Source of the DNA: Bradyrhizobium sp. | GTDB taxonomy: Bacteria > Pseudomonadota > Alphaproteobacteria > Rhizobiales > Xanthobacteraceae | DNA length: 11,357 bases | Direction of reading: 5' to 3' | Assembly (NCBI GenBank): GCA_028290165.1 | Contig: JAQGKJ010000741.1 | Coordinates: 1 to 11,357 of the forward strand | Notes under the pieces: model-generated | Database searches by the model: none | The model's input: the letters and a program-made list of their open reading frames with translations, nothing else | Told to the model about the DNA's origin: nothing | Part shown: positions 1 to 5,428 of the stretch, piece after piece | Layout of the letters: each line of letters begins with the position of its first letter | Position numbering within the stretch: position 1 is the first letter of the stretch | Made by a program: the position numbers and the translations under genes

Positions 1-594
1 GTTGTGAGATGGCGCACCGTCGCCAGACACCACGAGACTCAACAACGCGGGCGCGACGACGTCTTTCAAGATTATCATTTGCGGGTTGGCGAAATCGTGT
101 CGGATACGGCGCCTCCCGACGGCGTACGTCTGGTTGAACAACGTCTGGACGAGACGGAGGTCGGCGCCGGGAAGTTTGCGACCCTGACCGAGATTTTGCC
201 GGCGCCGACTGGACCAGGATCACTGGCTTCGTCGGAGCTCGCTGACCGCTTGTCGCTCGATCGAACACGCTCGGCCCTGATCGACCACGACGTTTTCTCA
301 AGCATCTACAATGCGGGAAAACTTGCATTGTTGGCGAGCTGGCGCGACCGCAACTCCGCTGAGCAGTTTGAACCACAGCTCCCTACCGAGGCCGACGCTG
401 TTCGTCATCGCGTCGTGCGCATCGTGCGTGACGCCTTCCATGACCATGACGTTGACCGGCAGCGTCGCTTCCTCAGCAATCCGACGGATATGGTCGGCCT
501 CGGTCAGCCCGGGAATGAAGAAGCCGGATGCGCCGGCCGACGCGTATGCTTTCGCTCTCTCCAGGGCTTCGTCGACATCGCCGCTGTTACCTAA
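1..594 (+). CDS. ABM-type monooxygenase, 5' cut by window, 3' end replaced
   Basis: The frame is open from base 1 (Val-Val-Arg-Trp) to a TAA at 592-594. Up to about Asp at 430-432 it resembles, from memory, two-domain proteins of the antibiotic biosynthesis monooxygenase (ABM) superfamily, which are ferredoxin-like alpha/beta proteins acting on small aromatic or quinone-like substrates. Recognisable stretches are VVRWRTVARHHETQQRG near the start (end of domain 1), a VEQRLDETEVGAGKFATLTE strand region near 130-195, and LIDHDVF plus GKLALLASWRDR near 275-345, followed by RHRVVRIVRD. Family members then continue with a short tail roughly of the type YGMFDRREAP. Here the frame instead runs for about 54 codons antisense to the neighbouring mutase gene, so residues after 432 are almost certainly not native. 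The native part may still fold, because only a short tail is lost. The N-terminal domain lies outside the window. Domain identity is fairly sure; substrate is unknown. Confidence 0.72.
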   Translation, partial: VVRWRTVARHHETQQRGRDDVFQDYHLRVGEIVSDTAPPDGVRLVEQRLDETEVGAGKFATLTEILPAPTGPGSLASSELADRLSLDRTRSALIDHDVFSSIYNAGKLALLASWRDRNSAEQFEPQLPTEADAVRHRVVRIVRDAFHDHDVDRQRRFLSNPTDMVGLGQPGNEEAGCAGRRVCFRSLQGFVDIAAVT

Positions 595-1062
595 GAACAC
601 ATCGGTCCGTGCATTGATAAAGAGAGGAACGCCCTTCCGCTCGGCAGCATGGCGAATCGCTGCGATCCGTTTCGCCTGTCGATCAATGTCGTAGAGCCCA
701 CTGCCCTTGACCACGCGGTCCTCGAAATTGATTCCGATGATTCCAAGATCGAGAAGCTTGGAAATGTTCGAGGCCAGCTTGCGATCATCGTCGCTATACC
801 CGCCTTCGAAGTCCACGGTCACAGGCACGTCAACTGCCGCCGCGATCCGCTCGACGATCTGCTCGGCAAGAGGAAGCGGAAGGTCCTCGCCGTCCTCATA
901 TCCCTGCGCACTGGCGACAGACCAACTGCTGGTCGCGATCGCCGTCGCGCCGGCATCGACGATCGTTTTCGCACTGCCTGCATCCCACGCGTTGTAAAGT
1001 ATCACTGGCGTCCCTTTGACGTGAAGGGCGGCGAATTGTTTAGCTTTCTTGGTCTGGCTCAC
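298..1062 (-). CDS. Isocitrate lyase/PEP mutase family protein, C-terminus replaced
   Basis: A TIM-barrel protein of the isocitrate lyase/phosphoenolpyruvate mutase superfamily, whose members form or cleave C-C or P-C bonds next to a carboxylate using Mg2+. Seen from the chosen start: substrate loop YNAWDAGSA (residues 23-31), the acidic metal-site segment VDFEGGY (83-89), INFED (111-115) and NARTD (150-154). Homology-like sequence runs to about Val211 (MVMEGV, near base 430). The expected last strand and helix (of the type GVARISYGP) are missing and are replaced by 44 residues read antisense to the monooxygenase gene. The enzyme is probably inactive or altered. Start: GGAGG lies 6 nt before GTG at 1062. 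ATG at 1068 directly abuts the GGAGG and ATG at 1080 has no good site, so GTG 1062 is preferred; GTG at 1197 has no ribosome site. The gene has its own promoter and twin operators upstream, with a leader of about 170 nt. Confidence 0.72.
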   Translation of the reverse strand: MSQTKKAKQFAALHVKGTPVILYNAWDAGSAKTIVDAGATAIATSSWSVASAQGYEDGEDLPLPLAEQIVERIAAAVDVPVTVDFEGGYSDDDRKLASNISKLLDLGIIGINFEDRVVKGSGLYDIDRQAKRIAAIRHAAERKGVPLFINARTDVFLGNSGDVDEALERAKAYASAGASGFFIPGLTEADHIRRIAEEATLPVNVMVMEGVTHDAHDAMTNSVGLGRELWFKLLSGVAVAPARQQCKFSRIVDA

Positions 1063-1217
1063 TGTCATCCTCCCATTCATAGATTGCTCAATGGTGAAAT
1101 CGCAGACAGACTTGGAGTCGAAGCCTTGCTTGCGCACGCTGCCGGCGACCGTAACCCGCCGCGCAGCATTGAGCAGCGGGTCACCATCGGCTGCCACGCG
1201 TCACTGAGCGGCATTAA

Positions 1218-1233
1218 TCTATCTATCGATAGA
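1218..1233. promoter_or_regulatory. Operator palindrome, copy 1 (at the start point)
   Basis: TCTATCTATCGATAGA, containing a perfect 14-bp palindrome (ATCTATCGATAGAT, 1221-1234). It covers the predicted transcription start of the minus-strand mutase promoter. The same 16-mer recurs at 1271-1286, 53 bp away centre to centre, or about five helical turns. Size and symmetry suit a dimeric repressor such as a TetR- or MarR-family protein; the regulator itself is not intact in the window. Confidence 0.62.
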
Positions 1234-1239
1234 TCGTCT

Positions 1240-1268
1240 CTGATACGCTCGCTATCCAACCATGTCAA
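1240..1268 (-). promoter_or_regulatory. Sigma70-type promoter for the PEP mutase family gene
   Basis: On the minus strand, TTGACA (1268-1263) is followed by a 17-bp spacer and TATCAG (1245-1240, four of six consensus bases). The predicted start point is near 1233, about 170 nt before the preferred GTG. The promoter is boxed in by two identical palindromic sites, one just upstream of the -35 and one at the start point, which is the layout of a repressed promoter. Confidence 0.62.
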
Positions 1269-1270
1269 CC

Positions 1271-1286
1271 TCTATCTATCGATAGA
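1271..1286. promoter_or_regulatory. Operator palindrome, copy 2 (upstream of -35)
   Basis: Second exact copy of the 16-mer TCTATCTATCGATAGA, with a perfect 12-bp palindromic core (1275-1286). It lies 2 bp upstream of the TTGACA box. With copy 1 it brackets the promoter on the same helical face, which would allow a repressor to bind both sites cooperatively. Confidence 0.62.
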
Positions 1287-1289
1287 ACG

Positions 1290-1567
1290 CGCCACTGAGG
1301 TCGGGTCGTTCTGCGGCTGGTACGTGCGCGGCTTCAGCGGTCTACCCAAGGCAGGTTCCCCTCGTCGCTGGCGGAAGAAGGACCGCTTGCGCTGTCGAGT
1401 TTGTCGCGTGGTCCGCCGTGCACGGGCGGACCCGGTCTCGTCGCACTACCGCTGGTCGCGGCAACGATCACCGCGCTCGGCCCAATGCTGGCGCTCTGGA
1501 GCCTGCGTCTCGACCAAAGGCTCGTACCGGCCGTCGGATAATAGAAGGTAACCTGCTCGATCGTGCG
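1290..1567 (+). other. Gene-free stretch with a possible TetR C-terminal scrap
   Basis: No intact gene is visible. In one plus-strand frame, about 1379-1423, the reading CAVEFVAWSAVHG resembles the C-terminal ligand-domain helix of TetR-family regulators (AW.LVHG). It then runs without a stop into the P460 fragment and becomes arginine-rich and meaningless. Another frame (about 1435-1530) gives a hydrophobic stretch (LVALPLVAATITALGPMLA) that could be a leftover signal peptide or membrane segment. A TetR remnant next to twin operators would make sense as the lost regulator, but the match is short. Confidence 0.28.
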
Positions 1568-1807
1568 ATGTCGCCCGACCATGCGCTTCAGGCGTGGCGG
1601 CAGCTTGCAGATGCATCGCCGATCTACGGGGTCACCCTCCCCGAGGGATACCGGCAGTGGGAGTTGGTAGCACCGGCGCTTGAGGACGAGCCTCTCAATG
1701 AGCTTCGTGCCGTCGTCGGAAATAGCGCGGCGATCAACGCCTACCAGGCCGGCACCTTGCCGTTCCCCGACGGGACCGTGCTCGTCAAGCTCGCCTGGAA
1801 GCGCCGC
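1568..1807 (+). pseudogene. Cytochrome P460 fragment lacking the heme site
   Basis: From ATG at 1568 the frame reads a typical N-terminal half of the cytochrome P460 family: SPIYGVTLPEGYRQWELVAP, then LNELRAVVGN, INAYQAGTLPFPDGTVLVKLAWKR. P460 proteins are periplasmic c-type heme proteins, in ammonia oxidisers linked to hydroxylamine or NO oxidation. In this family the second half carries the CxxCH heme-attachment motif, and it is absent. After Arg at 1805-1807 the reading frame stays open to a stop at 2024-2026, but it becomes Pro/Arg-rich and runs antisense or out of frame to other fragments. No secretion signal is in frame upstream. It cannot make a working cytochrome. Confidence 0.7.
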
Positions 1808-1811
1808 CAGC

Positions 1812-1979
1812 CCACCGGCTTTCCGCCGACAAATCTTCCGAATCCCCACGCAGCAGGTCCGGCAGATAGAACATATCGCCGCCCCGATCGACCTGGGCCA
1901 TGGTTTCCCCGATCAAGGCCGGCGCCCGGGCGAACTCCTTTTTGGTGGCCAGTGACTCGGCCAGCGCGGCCACCTCGCT
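1812..1979 (-). pseudogene. Fragment resembling a TPR tail of a regulator/ATPase
   Basis: Between the P460 and quinone reductase fragments the minus strand reads VAALAESLATKKEFARAPAL, then IGETMAQVDRGGDMFYLPDLLR. This has the helix-pair character of the C-terminal TPR region of large predicted-ATPase or winged-helix regulators, where a segment of the type YLPELLRIKG is common. After LLR the resemblance fades. There is no start, and both flanks belong to other genes in the opposite orientation, so this is a displaced scrap of about 55 codons. The assignment is from memory of the pattern and is uncertain; coding on this strand is inferred mainly because neither neighbouring fragment explains these 170 bases. 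Confidence 0.33.
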
Positions 1980-2316
1980 CGTGCCGGTGCCCGATGAAAT
2001 CAATGACCGAACGGCTGCGTCGGTGATGATGCAGGGGCTGACGGCCAGCCATTTCGCGACGGATTTCTATCCTGTGCAGCCCGGCGACATCGCGCTTGTC
2101 CATGCGGCCGCCGGCGGCCTCGGTCTGCTTCTCACCCAGATCATCAAGCTCAGGGGTGGCCATGTCATCGGTCGGGTCTCCTCGACCGATAAGATCGCGG
2201 TGACGAAGGAAGCCGGCGCCGATCATCTCATCGCCGAAGGCCGGTTTGCCGAGGAAGCGGTTCGTCTGTCAGGAGGTGAAGGCGTTCATGTCGTGTATGA
2301 CGGCTCCGGCCCCAAG
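1975..2316 (+). pseudogene. Quinone oxidoreductase (zeta-crystallin type MDR) fragment
   Basis: An internal piece of a zinc-free medium-chain NADPH:quinone oxidoreductase: LVPVPDEINDRTAASVMMQG, then FYPVQPGDIALVHAAAGGLG with the AAAGGLG dinucleotide-binding turn, then VIGRVSSTDKIAVTKEAGAD and GGEGVHVVYDGSGPK. The N-terminal catalytic domain (about 100 residues) is missing before 1975. Everything after DGSGPK (last codon 2314-2316) is also missing; the frame then gives RGQDLNLR and a stop at 2341-2343. That short tail is typical of reading across a tRNA 3' end or attachment site. The open frame upstream, back to GTG or ATG codons near 1900, is antisense to the TPR-like scrap. It is a dead fragment. 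Confidence 0.75.
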
Positions 2317-2352
2317 AGGGGACAAGATTTGAACCTTCGGTGACTTCGAAGG
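2317..2352 (-). other. tRNA 3'-end-like sequence, possible attachment-site remnant
   Basis: The minus strand contains GAAGGTTCAAATCTTGTCCCC, which matches a tRNA T-arm and start of the acceptor strand (TTCAAAT T-loop). The T-stem has a mismatch, no matching 5' acceptor or anticodon arm is visible within 90 bases upstream, and the CCA region is absent, so it is not a functional tRNA. A 6+6 bp inverted repeat (CCTTCG-N7-CGAAGG, 2334-2352) overlaps it. It sits exactly where the quinone reductase homology stops and about 80 bp from a recombinase remnant, as expected for an att site. Confidence 0.35.
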
Positions 2353-2430
2353 CCCACTCGCGAGAAACGTAAACCTGCAGGTACCGGACAAAGCTCCTTG
2401 GGAGGCGGCGCGACAGGCCTCGTGTAGGAC

Positions 2431-2910
2431 CTAAGCCGCCAGACCGCACTCCTCTTCGGCCTCCTCCTGGTCACCACCTGAAGCCCTCTTCAGGAAGCGG
2501 GCCAGGGCAGCTTTTCGTGAATCGCGGTCCAATGCGTAGGCGGTCTGCTTGAACTCAATGCCGTCAAGGAGCCCTTGGATGTAGCCGGAGATCGTGTCCG
2601 CAGCCATGATCAGCGCTGTGTCAAGCGTATGGATGTACTTGCTTGTCACCGAGCCCTTGGCTTGGCCGACCAGGGCCGCAATGGTCACCTCGGTAAAACC
2701 GAGATCGTTGGCGATGCTCGCGAAGCTATGACGTAGGACGTGCGGTGTCACATCGGATACCCCACTTGAACGTTTGGTCACGGCTGATCCCGCAATCGGC
2801 GTGATCGAGCGTGATATTCCACAAGGTGTGAACGGGCTTGTGGTCCGTTCCGAGTCTTGCAAATTAAGGCCAGCCAGCAGGGACTGATCAACCTCTGCCT
2901 TTGAGCGCAT
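2431..2910 (-). pseudogene. Tyrosine recombinase/integrase C-terminal remnant
   Basis: The C-terminal catalytic part of a phage/island-type tyrosine recombinase: VTPHVLRHSFAS holds the HxxR pair (residues 57 and 60 of this frame), and VTSKYIH holds the nucleophilic Tyr92. The intervening position, normally His (or Trp) in a segment like LVGH, is Gln83 (codon CAA at 2664-2662), one base away from a His codon. The N-terminal core-binding domain and the first catalytic Arg are missing, and residues 1-45 do not look like integrase. A complete family member is about 400 residues; this is 159. It ends with an acidic tail (DQEEAEEECGLAA). It cannot act alone as a recombinase. It marks an old integration event beside the att-like sequence. 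Confidence 0.8.
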
Positions 2911-2983
2911 TACGGACTCGAGTCGGACATAGCGCCAAGTCTGAAAAATGAGCGGAAGCGGACTCCGTCTCCGGATTCACGAT

Positions 2984-3676
2984 TTAGGATTCTAACCCGG
3001 CAAGCCACGCTTCAAGCGCCTTGATGTGACGGTCGACAGCTCCGTCGATGCTTACCTGATCGCCAGTATTCGGATCTGAATCAATCGTCGCGTCGACATC
3101 GACCCACATCGAAGCGATTGTCCCCGCTGGAAGTTCATCCACTGCCGCGCGCCGCTCCGATCGCCGGTCAAGTTCGTCCGGATCTAGCTTCTCGAGGACA
3201 TCGACCATTCGCTGATACAATTTCCCGTAGCGCTCGCTCATGTCGAAAAATGGCGCGAGGCCTTGATTCTCGAGATACCCATGCACCGTCCCGGCCTTGC
3301 CATAAACGCCTGTGGTCTGCGGATGCGGTGTCATATGTCCGAACGACTCCTCGCCGCCCGGAGACACCCATCGCGCCAATGGATAGATGCGGCATGCCAG
3401 GGGCCGATCCGGGTGCACGCCGCATCCACTTTCGTTGAGAAATCCGCAGTCGCCATTCTCCTTGGACCGCAGGACGGTGCCGCCCGCCTCGGTGTGACCC
3501 GCGATGAATTCGGTGGTGGAGAGACCGAGATAGCGCGCCAACCGCAGGATTTCGTAAGGACTGACGCGAATCGCTTTGTTTCGGCAGCAGCGCTTGCAGG
3601 CGTGACAGGTGTAAGAGAATGCGCTTCCACGCTGCATGTCGAAATCGACGCGGGAGACCAGATCACCATAAGCCAT
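2984..3676 (-). CDS. YkgJ-type cysteine-cluster protein
   Basis: A 230-residue soluble protein of the YkgJ/UPF0153 cysteine-cluster family, members of which are annotated as putative Fe-S or zinc-binding proteins of unknown reaction. Cysteines lie at 24, 27, 30 and 31 (CHACKRCC) and at 77, 85 and 95 (CGFLNESGC, then RPLACRIYPL), the family pattern CxxCxxCC...C...C...C. Between the clusters, VSPYEILRLARYLGLSTTEF matches the conserved helix. The last 90 residues are acidic and helical without known motifs. No signal peptide or membrane segment is seen. ATG at 3676 has only a weak ribosome site. The gene follows the small repeat protein by 74 bp on the same strand and may be the last gene of the cassette or an independent neighbour. 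Some relatives sit with metal or methylation genes, but its job here cannot be inferred. Confidence 0.8.
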   Translation of the reverse strand: MAYGDLVSRVDFDMQRGSAFSYTCHACKRCCRNKAIRVSPYEILRLARYLGLSTTEFIAGHTEAGGTVLRSKENGDCGFLNESGCGVHPDRPLACRIYPLARWVSPGGEESFGHMTPHPQTTGVYGKAGTVHGYLENQGLAPFFDMSERYGKLYQRMVDVLEKLDPDELDRRSERRAAVDELPAGTIASMWVDVDATIDSDPNTGDQVSIDGAVDRHIKALEAWLAGLES

Positions 3677-3750
3677 GACATTTGCTCGCGGCCGGAGTTT
3701 GAGGAAGGAGATAGTCGCTCAAATTCGATGTGCTGCTTTCAAAGGCCGCT

Positions 3751-4049
3751 TCATCGCGGCGGTGTTCCCTTCACTTTGTCGATGATTTCCTTGGCGAGAT
3801 CGGCGCAGGCCTTCATCGATTCGTCTTCGGCGCACTTCACGTCCACCGATGCAGTGCCGTCGGTGGCGATATCGACCTTGATGCGGCCGCCCTTGCCTTC
3901 GCGGCGGCCTTCCTTGCCCTCAAACTTCCCTTCGCCTTTTCCTTCACCTTTTCCTTCACCTTTGCCTTCTGCCTTGCCGCGGCGAGCGCCAACGTGGCGC
4001 GGCGCGACACACCAGTTCCGTTCGGGTTTGAATTGTCATCATGGGTCAT
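3751..4049 (-). pseudogene. Small Lys-Gly-Glu repeat protein, frameshifted
   Basis: A strong ribosome site (GAGGAG, 6 nt spacer) precedes ATG at 4049. That frame begins MTHDDNSNPNGTGVSRRATLALAA, with a twin-arginine-like SRRATLALA. From about 3983 the convincing coding frame is one base earlier: GKAEGKGEGKGEGKGEGKFEG, then GRIKVDIATDGTASVDVKCA, a predicted amphipathic helix (MKACADLAKEIIDKVKG) and a TGA at 3751-3753. Third-position GC preference supports the switch: the start frame is natural before about 3983, and the other after it. The downstream frame has no usable start codon of its own. Without a frame change the start frame gives a basic 70-residue product ending at 3837. Either a one-base deletion or sequencing error broke the gene, or a deletion also removed the rest of a Tat signal. 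It was probably a small exported or periplasmic protein with two cysteines; function unknown. Confidence 0.55.
3931..3978. repeat. Short tandem repeat encoding Gly-Glu-Gly-Lys units
   Basis: Imperfect tandem 12-bp units (TTCACCTTTTCC on the plus strand), each encoding Gly-Glu-Gly-Lys in the minus-strand downstream frame. Unit length is a multiple of three, so slippage here changes length without shifting the frame. It therefore does not by itself explain the frameshift nearby. Confidence 0.5.
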
Positions 4050-4168
4050 AGCAGTCTCCTCGGTTGATCGGCCCCGGAATGGGCGCGAACACATTGGCGC
4101 TCGATCCCGCAATCGTGGCGGCGCTGGCCAGAGCGAAATCTTCCGGAGCCCTGCGACGATCACTGCTT
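4050..4168 (-). other. Gap after the ArsB-like gene with a possible broken secreted peptide
   Basis: Between the ArsB-like stop and the small repeat gene, ATG near 4162 opens MKAVIVAGLRKISLW. One frame over, the sequence reads FALASAATIAGSSANVFA, then PIPGPINRGDCYDP and a stop overlapping the next gene's start region (4039-4041). Joined, the two halves would make a signal peptide (cleavage after VFA) followed by about 14 residues. This needs a second one-base frame change within 100 bp of the first, so it is only a suggestion. Confidence 0.22.
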
Positions 4169-5428
4169 TCATAGCTGCGCCGCCGACAAGGCGAGCAGTG
4201 ACAGCAGAAGCGCGGGAGGCATAACGACGAGGCCAAGTCTGAGAAACTGAAGTGCGGCAACGCGCTCGCCCTCGCGACGCAGCGCGATTAGCCACAGGAT
4301 GGTGGCGAGTGAGCCTGTAACAGAGAGATTTGGCCCGAGATCGACGCCGATCAGGATCGAGCCGGTCACATGCACGGGCACCTGCGCGGCATGACTGGTG
4401 GTTGCCGCGATCAGACCCATCGGCAGATTGTTTACGAGATTAGATGCGATGGCGGCGGCGATGCCGACAATCCACGACGTTATGTCTGGAGATGTCGTTG
4501 CCATTTCATGTAAAATGCGGGCAAGCGCGGGCAGCACACCGGTTTGGTTCAACCCCTCGACGAGAACGAACAGACCCGCGACTAGCGGCAGCACGCTCCA
4601 CGACACGTCTTTAAGGATCGGCAGCGGCGATTGCCGCGCGGTGACCAGCACGGCGGCCGTCACCACTGCTCCGGCGACAAAGGTCGGCAACCCGAGTGGC
4701 CGGCCGGACGCAGATGCCGTGAGAAGCACGACCGCTGTCGTCGCGATTCCGAGCGCCGCAAGTTTGCCTCCGAACGTCAGCGAGGGCATTTCCTCCACGG
4801 CGGAGACGTTCGCATCAAGCGCCCGCCGTTGCGTCAGGCGCAGCGCGGCGTAGGTCGCCAGGATCGCGACGACCGAGGGGCCAGCAAAGTGGCGCAGCCA
4901 TTCCGACAACGGCGGCATTTGCGCGCCGAACACTACAAGGTTGGCCGGGTTGGAGATCGGCAGCACGAAACTCGCAGCATTGGCGATGAATGCACAAATG
5001 AAGAGGTAGGGCAGTGGCTCGACCCGCGCGGCACGGGTCGCGGCATAGACCGCCGGCGTCAGCACCACGGCGGTGGCGTCGTTCGACAGGAGCACCGTTA
5101 CCAGCGTGCCGACGAAGTAGACGATCAGGAACAGCCGTTTGGCCGAGCCGCGCGCGAGACGCACCGCCTGGGCGGCGAGCCAGCCGAACAGGCCCTCTTT
5201 TCGGGCGACCTCCGCAAGCAGCATCATGCCGATCAGGAAGAGATAGACATCCATGCCCTTGCCGGCCGCGACGAGCGCCTCCCGCCAAGGCAACAGGTTG
5301 AGCCCGACCAGAAGTGCGGCGCCCACGACCGCCCAGACATACTCCGGCAGATTCCATGGCCGCACGATCACGCCGAATGTGGCCAGCGCGGCAATTCCCC
5401 AAGTGGCCGTGCTGATCCCGGGCGTCAG
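4169..5428 (-). CDS. ArsB/SLC13-type inner-membrane carrier (arsenical pump-like)
   Basis: A hydrophobic 419-residue permease of the ArsB/ion transporter superfamily; the length matches ArsB-type carriers. From the chosen start, LSNDATAVVLTPAV lies at 114-127 and NAASFVLPISNPANLVVFG at 150-168, the paired hairpin motifs of this family. A second set, VNNLPMGLIAA, lies in the C-terminal half, as in the inverted-repeat fold. About 10-12 membrane segments are visible. ArsB proteins export arsenite or antimonite; other family members move different anions, so the substrate is open. Start: homologs begin close to TATWGIAALATFG, and no ATG, GTG or TTG fits. CTG at 5428, with GGGAG 4 nt upstream and a CTGA overlap with the MFS stop, is the best choice; the alternative GTG codons lie inside the first membrane segment. 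It is translationally coupled to the MFS gene. Confidence 0.82.
   Translation of the reverse strand: MTPGISTATWGIAALATFGVIVRPWNLPEYVWAVVGAALLVGLNLLPWREALVAAGKGMDVYLFLIGMMLLAEVARKEGLFGWLAAQAVRLARGSAKRLFLIVYFVGTLVTVLLSNDATAVVLTPAVYAATRAARVEPLPYLFICAFIANAASFVLPISNPANLVVFGAQMPPLSEWLRHFAGPSVVAILATYAALRLTQRRALDANVSAVEEMPSLTFGGKLAALGIATTAVVLLTASASGRPLGLPTFVAGAVVTAAVLVTARQSPLPILKDVSWSVLPLVAGLFVLVEGLNQTGVLPALARILHEMATTSPDITSWIVGIAAAIASNLVNNLPMGLIAATTSHAAQVPVHVTGSILIGVDLGPNLSVTGSLATILWLIALRREGERVAALQFLRLGLVVMPPALLLSLLALSAAQL

Noticed and set aside
649..1551. Long plus-strand open frame of 300 codons
   Set aside because: It is antisense to the PEP mutase family gene and its promoter, with Arg/Ser-rich composition and no recognisable motif.
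2317..2352. Functional tRNA gene
   Set aside because: The T-stem is mismatched, and there is no complementary 5' acceptor strand, anticodon arm or CCA end.
3931..3978. CRISPR-like array
   Set aside because: Units of 12 bp without spacers that encode a peptide repeat; no cas genes.
3263..4051. Plus-strand frame ending in repeated Pro-Ser-Pro-Phe
   Set aside because: The repeat is the complement of the Gly-Lys-Gly-Glu repeats on the minus strand, where GC3 bias and ribosome site are better; the rest is antisense to the cysteine-cluster gene.
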